NCBI RefSeq assembly: GCF_011777495.1
Contig: NZ_JAATJS010000005.1
Coordinates: forward strand, 123,634-187,633
Length of the DNA: 64,000 nucleotides
Direction of reading: 5' to 3'
Source of the DNA: Microvirga terricola
GTDB lineage: Bacteria > Pseudomonadota > Alphaproteobacteria > Rhizobiales > Beijerinckiaceae
In this document: one piece after another, positions 31,217-40,503 of the stretch
Layout: each line of letters begins with the position of its first letter
Numbering within the stretch: the first letter of the stretch is position 1
Notes under the pieces: generated by a model
The model's input: the letters and a program-made list of their open reading frames with translations, nothing else
What the model was told of the DNA's origin: nothing
Databases searched by the model: none
Translations under genes and position numbers: made by a program

Positions 31217-31329
31217 TGCACTTTAGAACGTCAATCAAGAGCGCCACCGTTTCGCCTCCTTTAACCATAATGCGTCATAGGAAAAGACCCGTCGGCTTCC
31301 GACAACAGCGCTATTGCCAAGACAAACGC

Positions 31330-31992
31330 ATGACACACCGCCTTGGTCTCAAGTTTCTCTCCGCCCTTGCCGGTGCGGGCCTCCTTTCGGGTTTTGCCGG
31401 ACAGGCTCAGGCCCATCCCCATGTCTGGGTGGTTGCCAAGGCCGAACTGGTCTTCGCTCCCGACGGCAAGGTGACCGGGATTCGCCACAGCTGGACCTTC
31501 GACAAGCCCTATTCGGCCTATGTGACCCAAGGGCTCGATAAGAACGGCGACGGCAAGCTGACGCCTGAGGAATTGCAGGACCTCGCCAAGGAAAACACGG
31601 AATCCCTAGTCGAATTCAATTACTTCACCCAGCTCAAGGCGAACGGGAAGAAGCAAGATTTCGACGCGCCCCGCGACTACCGCATGACCTTCGCGGACGA
31701 GGCGGTGACCCTGACCTATTTTCTACCCATGAAGACGGTCTCGCCGGCCAAGACGCTGTCACTCGAAATCTACGACCCCACCTATTTCGTCTCCTTCGCC
31801 CTCGCGGAAGGCGACGACGCGGTGAAGCTCGCTAGCGCGCCGCAGGGCTGCGCGACCAATGTCTCCCGGCCGAAGAACGAAGCACCGCCGCAGCAGCCAC
31901 AGAACATGTCAGAGTCCTTCTTCCAGACCCTGACCGCCGCCTCGAATTTCGGCGTGCAATTCGCCAACAAGGCCATCGTCGCATGTCCGTGA
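31330..31992 (+). CDS. DUF1007 family periplasmic protein
   Basis: 220-residue exported protein. The signal peptide ends at AQA, giving a mature N-terminus HPHVWV, a possible metal ligand group typical of DUF1007 proteins. It includes a calcium-binding-like DKNGDGKLTPEELQDLAK (EF-hand loop) around residues 76-93. DUF1007 proteins are linked to NicO-type cobalt/nickel/zinc transporters and may deliver or bind the metal. Its stop overlaps the start of the transporter gene. An upstream in-frame extension to 31216 was rejected because the signal peptide starts at MTHRLGL. Confidence 0.88.
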   Translation: MTHRLGLKFLSALAGAGLLSGFAGQAQAHPHVWVVAKAELVFAPDGKVTGIRHSWTFDKPYSAYVTQGLDKNGDGKLTPEELQDLAKENTESLVEFNYFTQLKANGKKQDFDAPRDYRMTFADEAVTLTYFLPMKTVSPAKTLSLEIYDPTYFVSFALAEGDDAVKLASAPQGCATNVSRPKNEAPPQQPQNMSESFFQTLTAASNFGVQFANKAIVACP

Positions 31993-33008
31993 GCGTCGAG
32001 TCTCTCGGTCTGGCCCCCACCCGCCGGTCTCTCTGGCAGAGGCTCACTCTCGCGCTCGTGGCGGTGGCGTTGGTGGCTGGTGCAATCAGCCTTCTCGTCT
32101 TCTGGCTCGCGCCGGGGCCAACGCCGCCCGCGAAAAACCCCTTTGGAATGGGCCTGCGGGAGGCCGCGCCCTCGGGCGATCTCGGCGCTTACATTCTCGC
32201 CGTCCAAAGCAATTTCTACAAAAGCCTGCAACAAGCGGTGACCGCGTTGAAAGATCAGGGCGCGGCGCTGTGGCCGCTGCTCGCCATCGGCTTCGCCTAT
32301 GGGGTCTTTCATGCCGCCGGACCCGGCCACGGCAAGGGCGTGATCGCGGCCTATCTCGTGGCGGACGAGCGGGCGCTTTTGAAGGGCTTTGCGCTGAGCC
32401 TGGCGGCCGCCACCGTCCAGGCCGTTGTCGCGATTCTCATCGTCGGTCTCATTGCCGTTCTCCTCAACGCCACCGCCGCCACCATGAACCAGGTCACCAA
32501 GGGTGTGGAGCTTGCGAGCTTCGCCGTCGTGGCCTGTCTCGGCGCGGTGATTACCTGGCGCAAGGCGGGCAAGGTTTTGGGCGTCATGGCCCTCGCCCGC
32601 AACCCGCTCGCGGGGGTGCAAGGTGAGGATTGCGACCACGTCCACATGCCGCCGCCAGAGGAGCTGCGCCGCCTCACCCGCTGGCGCGACATGGCCGGCG
32701 TGGCGCTCGCCGCCGGCATCCGCCCTTGCGCGGGCGCGCTCGTCGTTCTGGTCTTCGCCCTCTCGCAAGGGCTTTTCGCGGCCGGAATCGCGGCCACTTT
32801 CGCGATGGCGTTGGGCACAGCGCTGACGACCGGCGCGATCGCATCGCTTGCCGTCTTCGCCAAGGCATTGGCGCTCAAGGTGGCGGGCGGACGCGGTGCT
32901 GCGGGTGCGGTCATCATTGCCGGAATCGAGCTTCTGGCCGCCGCCTTCGTGCTGGTTTTAGGAGGAAGCCTCCTGTTCGGCCTCTGGGCCGCAGGCGCGG
33001 CGAGCTAA
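31983..33008 (+). CDS. NicO-type nickel/cobalt (or zinc) transporter
   Basis: 341-residue polytopic membrane protein of the NicO/RcnA group, transporting divalent metal across the inner membrane. About seven hydrophobic segments are visible. Conserved motifs are HAAGPGHGKGVIAAYLVA in the first core helix and ALAAGIRPCAGALVVLVF in a later one. A metal-binding-like loop CDHVHMP lies between. The gene overlaps the DUF1007 gene by 10 bases. The direction (export or import) cannot be told from sequence. Confidence 0.88.
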   Translation: MSVSVESLGLAPTRRSLWQRLTLALVAVALVAGAISLLVFWLAPGPTPPAKNPFGMGLREAAPSGDLGAYILAVQSNFYKSLQQAVTALKDQGAALWPLLAIGFAYGVFHAAGPGHGKGVIAAYLVADERALLKGFALSLAAATVQAVVAILIVGLIAVLLNATAATMNQVTKGVELASFAVVACLGAVITWRKAGKVLGVMALARNPLAGVQGEDCDHVHMPPPEELRRLTRWRDMAGVALAAGIRPCAGALVVLVFALSQGLFAAGIAATFAMALGTALTTGAIASLAVFAKALALKVAGGRGAAGAVIIAGIELLAAAFVLVLGGSLLFGLWAAGAAS

Positions 33009-33011
33009 GGG

Positions 33012-34592
33012 TTACAGCCCAAGCACCTCGCCATCGGCGCGCGGATCGTGGCTCGCCTCGACACGCCCGTTGCGCGGATGTTTTACCACCATGCCCGCAT
33101 GGCCGTGGGCGTCGGCATAGCGCTTGCCCAATTCCTCCACCGAGTGGCCGAGGCGTGACAGATCGCGGATCAGGCTTGGATCGAACCTGTCTTCCAGCTT
33201 GAGCATCGGCCCGTCCGTGCCTTTGGTGAAGAGCGAGCGTGGCGCATCGACGGCGTCAGTGAGGCCCATGCCGGAAACGGCATAGCGACTAAAAATCTGG
33301 CTCAGAACCTGCGGCTCGCCCTCGCCGCTGCCGTAGGCGAGCACGCGGCCATCATCGAACGCGGCAAGCCCCGGATTGAGCGTGTGGAATGGCTTGCGCC
33401 CCGGCTCCAGCGGATTGCGGCTTTTCGGATCGAGAGAGAACGCCGTGCCGCGATTGTGCCAATGAATGCCCGTCGTGGGCAGAATGCTGCCCGAGCCGAA
33501 GGCGGAGAACAGGGATTGGCTGTAGGACACCGCCAGACCGTCCTTGTCGATGCAGCCCATCCAGACGCCTTCACCACTATCCACCACACCCGACAGGTCG
33601 GCGGCGCGGCGACCGTCGATACGCACCGCCTCCCGCTCCAAGGCATCGGGGGCGAGAAGAGCCTTCAGGTCATGCTCCACCTCGCGCGGATCGGTGATGA
33701 CCCGGTCGCGGATGGCAAAGGCCCGCTTGGCGGCTTCGATCAGCCCGTGGTGATGCTCCGGCGTCTCGCCGCGCCGCACATGAAGCCACTCGAAAATCCC
33801 GAGAGTCAGCAGCGAGGCGAGGCCCTGGCTTGGCGGCGGCACGCTATAGACCGTGGAATGCTTCAGCCGCAGGCTCAGCGGCTCGACCACGCGGGGGCGG
33901 TAGTTTTCCAGGTCGCTGCGGAGGATCGGGCTGCCGATCCGCTCCAGATCGGCGGCAATCTCGCGCCCCACATCGCCCCGGTAAAAATCACCGAGCCCCG
34001 CATGGGCTAGGTGCCCGAGCGCATCCGCGAGCTTGAGATTACGCCGTGTTGTTCCGGCTGGCGGAAGCTTTTTCTCCTCGAGGAACACCGCTGCAAAGCC
34101 CGGCACGGTGAAAAGGTCCGGTGCATCGGCGAGCACCCGCCCCTCCATGATTGAGATCGGATAACCATCGCGGGCAAAGCGGATGGCATCGCCGAGCAGA
34201 AGATCGAGGGGCATTTTGCCGCCGAGGGCCTTGGCGAGTTCAAGCGCGAGCGCCCAGCCGCCGACGGCCCCGGCCACAGTCAGGGCCGCCTCCGGCCCAT
34301 GTACCGGAATCGCGTCATAACCCTTGTCCCAATAACGCCGCATGGTGGCGAGCGTCCCTGCCGGGCCGGAGGCGTCAAGCGCATGGACGCGCCCCTTCGG
34401 CTCCCGCACCAGCCAGAAACCGTCGCCGCCGGGGCCATTCAGGCGCGGGGCAACAACGGCCGCCGTCGCGGCCATGGCCACCATGGCCTCGACCGCATTG
34501 CCTCCCGCCGCGAGCACCATCAGGCCCGTCTCGGCGGCGAGCCTGTGAGGAGCGGCGACGGCAGCGGTGGCGAAGACGGGTGTTTCAGGCAT
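33012..34592 (-). CDS. Gamma-glutamyltransferase family protein with altered nucleophile position
   Basis: 526-residue member of the gamma-glutamyltransferase Ntn-hydrolase family. The large-subunit part has VLAAGGNAVEAMVAMAATAAVV and GPGGDGFWLV. The small-subunit part has SYSQSLFSAFGSGSILPTTGIHW and AYGSGEGEPQVL. At the autoprocessing site, relatives have a Thr that becomes the nucleophile. Here the sequence is SGEGVWMG, with Gly342 where TVW-type relatives carry that Thr. No signal peptide is seen, so it is cytoplasmic. It may be uncleaved or use another activity. The stop is 3 bases from the convergent NicO gene's stop. Confidence 0.82.
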   Translation of the reverse strand: MPETPVFATAAVAAPHRLAAETGLMVLAAGGNAVEAMVAMAATAAVVAPRLNGPGGDGFWLVREPKGRVHALDASGPAGTLATMRRYWDKGYDAIPVHGPEAALTVAGAVGGWALALELAKALGGKMPLDLLLGDAIRFARDGYPISIMEGRVLADAPDLFTVPGFAAVFLEEKKLPPAGTTRRNLKLADALGHLAHAGLGDFYRGDVGREIAADLERIGSPILRSDLENYRPRVVEPLSLRLKHSTVYSVPPPSQGLASLLTLGIFEWLHVRRGETPEHHHGLIEAAKRAFAIRDRVITDPREVEHDLKALLAPDALEREAVRIDGRRAADLSGVVDSGEGVWMGCIDKDGLAVSYSQSLFSAFGSGSILPTTGIHWHNRGTAFSLDPKSRNPLEPGRKPFHTLNPGLAAFDDGRVLAYGSGEGEPQVLSQIFSRYAVSGMGLTDAVDAPRSLFTKGTDGPMLKLEDRFDPSLIRDLSRLGHSVEELGKRYADAHGHAGMVVKHPRNGRVEASHDPRADGEVLGL

Positions 34593-34718
34593 GGACGCGA
34601 CACATTTGACCGATGAGGGCGCGAACTTGCACCGAAGCGGCGTTTTAGGGTAGTCCCATCCTCAAGAGCATGAGCCGGAAATGTCGGGTCATGCGCCCCG
34701 ACAACGAAGGACACAGCC

Positions 34719-34961
34719 GTGGCCCAACAGAACCGCACCAACTGGCGCAACCTCTTCACCATCCTGAGCATCATGGTGCTCGTGGGCACAGAGGTCTTCG
34801 GCGTCGCGATTGCCGGTGGATGGGCGATTGCCGGTCTCTTCGAACTCGGCCACGTTGTCGGTTACGTGCTGATGGGCCTCTTCAGCCTGCTCGCCACCTA
34901 TGCGCTGGTCATTCTCTGGAAGCGCTGCACCGCCGTCGAGCCGATCAGCGGCCGGGCCTAA
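34719..34961 (+). CDS. Small two-helix membrane protein of unknown function
   Basis: 80-residue protein with a GTG start preceded by AAGGA. It has two hydrophobic segments (LFTILSIMVLVGTEVFGVAIAGG and VVGYVLMGLFSLLATYALVIL) and a positively charged end. No family is recognised. It is transcribed towards, and overlaps by four bases, the convergent DUF1850 gene of the TRAP operon. Confidence 0.65.
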   Translation: MAQQNRTNWRNLFTILSIMVLVGTEVFGVAIAGGWAIAGLFELGHVVGYVLMGLFSLLATYALVILWKRCTAVEPISGRA

Positions 34962-35320
34962 TCACATAGCGTCATGACCACCGGGTCGGCCTGAGCCGGC
35001 ACATAGGCCTCCATAGGGCGGCATTGGCCCGCGATACAAACCCGCCAATCCGCCGTTGCGCCCGAGCGGCGCAAGATGATCTCACGCTGCGGCGCAAGCG
35101 CGGGGTGCCATTTCCAGACACCATTGGCGAACTGTGCATCTGCCGGCGGCTCCATGCCCGCGCCGGAGCCGCGCACCCGCGCCTCCACGAGCTCGAGCCC
35201 GGCGGGGCCCGATCGCCAATCCTCCTCCCATGCGATCTTCTCGACCGAATGGGTCCAGGTGAGCGTGATCGCGCCCGCAAGCAGGGGCGCGATCGTAGAG
35301 CCGGCGAGGAGGCAGATCAT
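34958..35320 (-). CDS. DUF1850 protein of the TRAP operon
   Basis: 120-residue exported protein. It has a hydrophobic N-terminal segment and the DUF1850 pattern WTHSVEKIAWEEDWR, GMEPP and FANGVWKWHP. DUF1850 genes almost always sit beside fused TRAP permeases of the TAXI type, suggesting an accessory role in that transporter. The start overlaps the permease stop by four bases. Confidence 0.85.
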   Translation of the reverse strand: MICLLAGSTIAPLLAGAITLTWTHSVEKIAWEEDWRSGPAGLELVEARVRGSGAGMEPPADAQFANGVWKWHPALAPQREIILRRSGATADWRVCIAGQCRPMEAYVPAQADPVVMTLCD

Positions 35321-37599
35321 CCGCTGACGGTTGCCGCCGACGTGCGGCGCGTGTGCCAGAGGTGGAAACCGATGAAGAAGGCCGCAAGGACGAAACCGAC
35401 CTCATCAGTGACGGGAAGCGCCGCCACCAGCAGGCCAGCCGCAACGGCGGCCCAGGCCCGCTCCCACCAGCTGACCGGTTTCAGGAAATAGCCGACGGCG
35501 GCCACGCCCCAGAGCCCGAGCGCCAGAGACGCTTTGACGACGATGTAGCCAACAGCGATCCAGTACGCCGTGCCCTGAAGCCCCGGCACCGGCTGCAGCA
35601 TCAGCGTGGGATCGTAAACCGCCATGTAAGGCACGATGAAGCCCGGCAGCGCGATCTTTACCGCCTGCACGCCAATCTTGAGCCCCGACTCCTTCGCCAT
35701 CGGCGCGGCGGCAAAAGCTGCGAGCGCCACCGGCGGCGTCAGATCCGCCATGATGCCGAAGTAGAACACGAACATGTGCGACACGATCAGCGGAATATCG
35801 AGCTTCAAGAGGATCGGCGCAGCAAGCGACGAGGTGATGATGTAGTTGGGGATCGTCGGAATGCCCATGCCGAGGATCAGGCTGAAGACCATGGTGAGAA
35901 CAAGCGCCAGCAGCAGATTGTCCTTGCCGATGGAGATCATCCAATTGCCGACAATGGTGCCGAGCCCCGTCAACGTCATGGTGCCGATCACGATGCCGAC
36001 GACCGCGCAAGCCAAGCCGACAGGCAACGCCTGACGAGCGCCGTCGGCCATGGCGTCGACGCAGCCCTGAAGCGTCATGCGGCCCCGGCCCGAAAAGGCG
36101 CTCCAGACGGACAGAACGGCGACCACCGCCAGCACGAGCGTCACGCTGGCTGCAAGCGACAGCGCCGAAACCAGGGCAAGGCCGACCCAGAAGGCTACCC
36201 GCAACGCCGGAACTGCAAGACCCGCCACAATGGCCGTGCCGAGGATCAGTCCCACCGTCAGCGAAAGGCCGACCGCACCGGCGAAAAGCGGCGTATATCC
36301 TGCGAAGAGCAGATAGACGAGAACGCCGAGCGGCGTGATGAGAAACCAGTTTTTTCTCAACTCCGCCCACGCATTCGGCAACTCGCTTTTCGGCAAGCCG
36401 ACGAGGTCGCGCTTGCCCGCTTCGAGATGCACGGCGAGATAGCACGCGACGAAGTAGAGGATCGCCGGAATGATCGCGGCCTCGACGATTTTTGCGTAAG
36501 GAACGTCGATCGTTTCCGCCATGATGAAGGCGACCGCGCCCATGACCGGCGGCATGATCTGCCCGCCCATGGAAGATGTCGCTTCAACGCCGCCGGCAAA
36601 AGCGGAGGTAAAGCCGAAGCGCTTCATCAGCGGAATCGTGAACTGGCCGGAGGCCACCACATTCGCGACGCCCGAGCCCGAGACGGTACCCATCAAAGCA
36701 GAAGACGCGACGCAGACCTTGCCCGGTCCGCCCTGCTTGTCGCCGAAGACCGCCATCGAAATATCGTTGAAGAAGTCGATGACACCCGCCTTCTCCATGA
36801 AGGCGCCGAAGAGGATGAAGAGGAAGATGTAGGTCGCCGAAACCAGCGTCGGCACGGCATAGATGCCTTCCGTTCCGAACGACATGTGCTCGATCACCTG
36901 ATCGAACGAGTACCCGCGATGATCAAGCGGCGCGGGCAGCCAGTGGCCGAAGAGACAGTAAGCGAGGAAAAGCCCCGCCACGATAGGGAGCGCGGGCCCC
37001 ATCACGCGCCACACGAGATAAATCAGGATGGCAAGCGCCGCGACGCCAACCGCGAGGTCCATCGTGTTCAGATCGCCGGAGCGCACGAGAAGATCGTTAT
37101 AGAGCGCCCATTGATAGAGCCCCACCGCGAAGCCGGCGAGGCCAACGATCCATCCGGCGGCGCGCAGCCAGGATGACCCGGCGCGGTGATTGGCGAGCAT
37201 TGCGCCTGCAACAAGACACAGGAAGCCCACGTGCAACGCGCGCACGACCTGACTCGGCAAGCTGCCGCCGAATTTCAGGATCAGCCCGAACGCGACGGCA
37301 ACGGACAGCCAGGCGAGGATGCCATCCAGCACTTTCCGCCGACTCGCCGCCTGCGCTGCGATCCAGATCCCCCACGCGCCCATGATCACGATCAGAAAAT
37401 GCGTGAGAGTCGCTTGCGCGATGAAGGGTTGATCGAGCGGGATGCCAAAAGACGTGATGATCTGAAACGTGGAGAAACTGACCGCGATCCAGAACAGCAC
37501 TCGACCGAGAAAGCCGTGCCCGAAATTTTCGGGCAGACCGTGCTCGGGATTCACAGCGTCCATCTGCGCGACTTCAGACGCTTTCGCACCTTGGCTCAT
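35317..37599 (-). CDS. TRAP transporter, fused 4TM/12TM permease
   Basis: 760-residue polytopic protein joining the small and large TRAP permease subunits. It carries roughly sixteen or more hydrophobic segments. Typical large-subunit motifs are GVANVVASGQFTIPLMKRFGF, GGQIMPPVMGAVAFIMAET, LGMGIPTIPNYIITSSLAAP and FGIMADLTPPVALAAFAAAP. It takes up small carboxylates or amino-acid-like solutes with a sodium or proton gradient, using the TAXI binding protein encoded upstream. The ATG at 37597-37599 has a strong GGGGGAGG. A terminator-like hairpin separates it from the binding-protein gene. Confidence 0.94.
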   Translation of the reverse strand: MSQGAKASEVAQMDAVNPEHGLPENFGHGFLGRVLFWIAVSFSTFQIITSFGIPLDQPFIAQATLTHFLIVIMGAWGIWIAAQAASRRKVLDGILAWLSVAVAFGLILKFGGSLPSQVVRALHVGFLCLVAGAMLANHRAGSSWLRAAGWIVGLAGFAVGLYQWALYNDLLVRSGDLNTMDLAVGVAALAILIYLVWRVMGPALPIVAGLFLAYCLFGHWLPAPLDHRGYSFDQVIEHMSFGTEGIYAVPTLVSATYIFLFILFGAFMEKAGVIDFFNDISMAVFGDKQGGPGKVCVASSALMGTVSGSGVANVVASGQFTIPLMKRFGFTSAFAGGVEATSSMGGQIMPPVMGAVAFIMAETIDVPYAKIVEAAIIPAILYFVACYLAVHLEAGKRDLVGLPKSELPNAWAELRKNWFLITPLGVLVYLLFAGYTPLFAGAVGLSLTVGLILGTAIVAGLAVPALRVAFWVGLALVSALSLAASVTLVLAVVAVLSVWSAFSGRGRMTLQGCVDAMADGARQALPVGLACAVVGIVIGTMTLTGLGTIVGNWMISIGKDNLLLALVLTMVFSLILGMGIPTIPNYIITSSLAAPILLKLDIPLIVSHMFVFYFGIMADLTPPVALAAFAAAPMAKESGLKIGVQAVKIALPGFIVPYMAVYDPTLMLQPVPGLQGTAYWIAVGYIVVKASLALGLWGVAAVGYFLKPVSWWERAWAAVAAGLLVAALPVTDEVGFVLAAFFIGFHLWHTRRTSAATVSG

Positions 37600-37634
37600 G
37601 AGACCTCCCCCTGTTTTTGTTATCGGTTCGCCAT

Positions 37635-37667
37635 CAAAAAAGCCGGAACAGTTCACCTGCTCCGGCT
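37635..37667 (-). terminator. Intercistronic terminator inside the TRAP operon
   Basis: On the minus strand an 11-bp stem with one G-T wobble (37667-37657 with 37651-37641) is followed directly by TTTTTT (37640-37635). It lies between the binding-protein stop and the permease start, so it probably lets only part of the transcripts reach the permease. Confidence 0.8.
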
Positions 37668-37700
37668 CGATTGCGAAATTGGCCGATAGGTTTAGGAACC

Positions 37701-38675
37701 TTATTTCTTCACGCCCTTTTCATCGAAATAGCGCTGCGCGCCGGGATGCATCGGCACCGGCATGCCGGAAAGCGCGTTTTCGAGCTTGATGTCCTTCGCC
37801 GCCGCATGGGCGGCCGCGAGTTCGGGCAGGCTCTCATAGATCGCCTTGGTCATCTGATAGACCGCCTCGTCCTTCATGCCGGAATGGGTGACGAGGTAGT
37901 TTACGACGGCGGCGGTAGCAACCGGGGCGGTCTGGCCGTCATAGGTGTTGGCGGGGATCGACACCTTCACATAAGGCGAGCCGACCTTGTCCACGACATC
38001 GGCCGGAATCTCCACCACGACGATCGGAACGGACGTCGCCAGATCGCGGATCGAGGACACGCCAAGGCCCGCCGATTGCAGCGTCGCGTCGAGCTGGCGG
38101 TTTTTCATGAGTTCGACCGATTCGCCGAAGGGCAAGTATTCGACCTTGCTAAGGTCCTTATAGGTCAGGCCTGCACCCTGCAGGATCGCCCGGGCGTTCA
38201 GCTCGGTGCCGGATTTCGGCGCGCCGACGGACAAGCGCTTGCCCTTCAGGTCCGCCAGCGTCTTGATGCCGGATTCCTTGGAGGCGACGATCTGGATGTA
38301 GTTCGGATAGATCGCGGTGATGCCGCGCAGCTTGTCGAGCTTGCCCTTGAAGCCGGCCTCCTCATCCCCTGCCCAGCCAAGTGCGAGGCTGTCGCCGAGG
38401 GTGAAGCCGATCTCGCCTTTGCCCTGCTGCAAGAGGTTGAGGTTTTCGACCGAGGCCTTGGTGGCCTGGACCGACGGGCGGCTGCCCGGCATTTTTTCCG
38501 TGAACACCTTCGAAAGGCCCACGCCCAGCGGATAATAGACCCCCGACGTGCCGCCGGTGAGGATGTTGATGAAGTCCTGGGCCTGGGCTGGCAGGCTCGC
38601 GGCGGCAAGACCAAAAGCCGCAGCGGCACCGATCAGGCGGCGCTTGAATGAGAGGGATCGGGGTGAAAAAGACAT
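37701..38675 (-). CDS. TAXI-type TRAP solute-binding protein
   Basis: 324-residue periplasmic receptor of the TAXI (TRAP-associated extracytoplasmic immunogenic) family. The signal peptide ends at LPAQAQ, and the mature protein begins DFINILTGGTSGVYYPLGVGLSKVF, the family's ligand-binding start. GKRLSVGAPKSGTELNARAIL and DATLQSAGLGVSSIRDLA are also typical. Ligand unknown; characterised TAXI proteins bind glutamate or other small acids. It is first in the operon TAXI - permease - DUF1850. Confidence 0.93.
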   Translation of the reverse strand: MSFSPRSLSFKRRLIGAAAAFGLAAASLPAQAQDFINILTGGTSGVYYPLGVGLSKVFTEKMPGSRPSVQATKASVENLNLLQQGKGEIGFTLGDSLALGWAGDEEAGFKGKLDKLRGITAIYPNYIQIVASKESGIKTLADLKGKRLSVGAPKSGTELNARAILQGAGLTYKDLSKVEYLPFGESVELMKNRQLDATLQSAGLGVSSIRDLATSVPIVVVEIPADVVDKVGSPYVKVSIPANTYDGQTAPVATAAVVNYLVTHSGMKDEAVYQMTKAIYESLPELAAAHAAAKDIKLENALSGMPVPMHPGAQRYFDEKGVKK

Positions 38676-38834
38676 GGCAAGGCTCCCTTTTTGGCCGAAT
38701 TCCGTAACGGCGTCTGTGTGTGGGGCCAGTTTGGCGGCTGACGCGGAATACTCAAGAGGCTAAGAGGGACTTAATCCTGCCACCTTGGTCGGTAGGGCTC
38801 TTTGCCCTTCAACTTCTCACCCAAACGCTGTTTC

Positions 38835-40412
38835 ATGCTCGATCGTCGTCAGTTTCTTCAGTTCGCAACCGCCACGGCGGGGCTCGCCGCCGCAGGATTT
38901 TCGGGTCCGGCCCTCGCGCAGCAGGGCCTGAAAGCCGGGGCTCCGGTCCCCTTCTCGTTCGACGCCCTGAAGAAGCGCGCCCGCGACATGGCCGGGTCGC
39001 GCTATGTCGCGCCCCCGCGCCCGTCGCCGGAAATCCTCGACCAGATCGACTACGACGCCCACGGCAAGATCAAGTTCAAGACCGACCTCGCGCTGTGGGC
39101 GAACGGCCCCAGCGAATTCCCGGTCACCTTCTTTCACCTCGGGCGCTTCTTCCAGAAGCCCGTGCGCATGCACGTGGTGGACAAGGGCCAGGCCCGCGAG
39201 ATCGTCTACGATAGCGACTATTTCGACATGCCGGTGGACTCGCCGGCTCGCAAGCTTCCGGCCAATTCCGGCTTTGCCGGCTTCCGCTTCCAGGAAGCTC
39301 GCGACGGCAAGCTCGACTGGCGCAAGAACGACTGGGTCGCTTTCCTCGGTGCGTCCTATTTCCGCGCCATCGGCGAACTCTACCAATACGGCCTCTCCGC
39401 CCGCGGCATCGCCGTGGACGTGGCGGTGCACGGAAAGGCCGAGGAGTTCCCGGACTTCACCCATGTCTATTTCGAAACCCCGCAAGCAGGCTCCGATACG
39501 GTCACGATCTATGCCCTGCTCGATGGCCCCAGCATCACGGGTGCGTATCGCTTCGTGATGCAGCGCGCCGCAGCGGTGATCATGGATATCGACAGCGCGG
39601 TCTTCCTGCGCAAGGACGTGGCGCGCCTCGGCTTTGCGCCCCTCACGTCGATGTACTGGTACTCCGAGACCAGCAAGCCCACCGCCATCGACTGGCGGCC
39701 GGAGATTCACGACTCCGACGGTCTCGCCATGTGGACGGGTTCGGGCGAGCGCATCTGGCGTCCGCTCAACAACCCGCCGCGCATCATCACCTCCGCCTTC
39801 GCGGACGAGAACCCGCGCGGGTTCGGCCTGCTCCAGCGCGACCGCAACTTCGATCACTATCTCGACGGCGTCTATTACGATCGCCGCCCGTCGCTCTGGA
39901 TCGAGCCGGAAGGGACCTGGGGCAAGGGTTCGATCCAGCTCGTCGAAATCCCAACCGACGACGAGATCCACGACAACATCGTCGCCATGTGGGTGCCAGA
40001 TGAGCCCGCGAAGGCCGGGCAGGCCTTCGAGCTGCGCTTCCGCATGCACTGGTCGGGGGAAGAGCCCTACCCGACCAACCTCGCCCGCGTGGTCGCCACC
40101 CGCTTCGGCAATGGCGGACAGGCCGGCACGGCGCGGCCGAAGGGCGTGCGCAAGTTCATGGTAGAGTTCTTGGGCGAGCCTCTCACCAAGCTCGCAAGCG
40201 GCGTCTATCCGAAGCCGGTGCTGAGCGCCTCTCGCGGCGAGTTCGCCAACATTCTTACCGAAGCGGTGCCGGACAACGTGCCCGGTCACTGGCGCACCCA
40301 GTTCGACCTGAACGTGACCGGAAACGAGCCGGTCGAGATGCGCTGCTATCTGCGGAACGGGGACGAAGTGTTGAGCGAAACCTGGCTCTATCAGTACCAC
40401 CCAACCACCTGA
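38835..40412 (+). CDS. Glucan biosynthesis protein, OpgG/OpgD type (copy 1)
   Basis: 525-residue periplasmic protein of the MdoG family needed for osmoregulated periplasmic glucan assembly. A Tat signal (DRRQFLQFATATAG, cut near ALAQQ) is followed by the MdoG domain: FSFDALKKRARDMA, FFHLGRFFQKPV, GFAGFRF, LGASYFRAIG, YGLSARGIAVD, FGLLQRDRNFDHYLDG and VEIPTDDEIHDNIVA. OpgD proteins use Tat and OpgG uses Sec, so by export route this is OpgD-like. The ATG at 38835 directly opens the signal. No glucosyltransferase gene (opgH) is in the window. Confidence 0.93.
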   Translation: MLDRRQFLQFATATAGLAAAGFSGPALAQQGLKAGAPVPFSFDALKKRARDMAGSRYVAPPRPSPEILDQIDYDAHGKIKFKTDLALWANGPSEFPVTFFHLGRFFQKPVRMHVVDKGQAREIVYDSDYFDMPVDSPARKLPANSGFAGFRFQEARDGKLDWRKNDWVAFLGASYFRAIGELYQYGLSARGIAVDVAVHGKAEEFPDFTHVYFETPQAGSDTVTIYALLDGPSITGAYRFVMQRAAAVIMDIDSAVFLRKDVARLGFAPLTSMYWYSETSKPTAIDWRPEIHDSDGLAMWTGSGERIWRPLNNPPRIITSAFADENPRGFGLLQRDRNFDHYLDGVYYDRRPSLWIEPEGTWGKGSIQLVEIPTDDEIHDNIVAMWVPDEPAKAGQAFELRFRMHWSGEEPYPTNLARVVATRFGNGGQAGTARPKGVRKFMVEFLGEPLTKLASGVYPKPVLSASRGEFANILTEAVPDNVPGHWRTQFDLNVTGNEPVEMRCYLRNGDEVLSETWLYQYHPTT

Positions 40413-40444
40413 GGCTGCGCTCCAAACGCATACAATCAAAAAGT

Positions 40445-40464
40445 GCGTATAAAATACTATACGC
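40445..40464. promoter_or_regulatory. Operator-like palindrome before the zinc operon
   Basis: Inverted repeat GCGTATA (40445-40451) / TATACGC (40458-40464) with a 6-base AT-rich centre, 40 bases upstream of the first small gene. Its AT-rich centre and alternating TATA resemble Zur or other Fur-family boxes of rhizobia but do not match the usual GTTATA-ATAAC core. A second TTATAT stretch lies at 40490-40495. Assigned by position and symmetry only. Confidence 0.4.
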
Positions 40465-40503
40465 CCTCTAGAAATGGCGGGAATCCCGTTATATCTGGGT
40501 TGT

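Noticed and set aside
35353..37176. 607-codon charged plus-strand frame opposite the TRAP permease
   Set aside because: Arg/Asp/His-rich translation is the usual reverse of a hydrophobic membrane protein gene.
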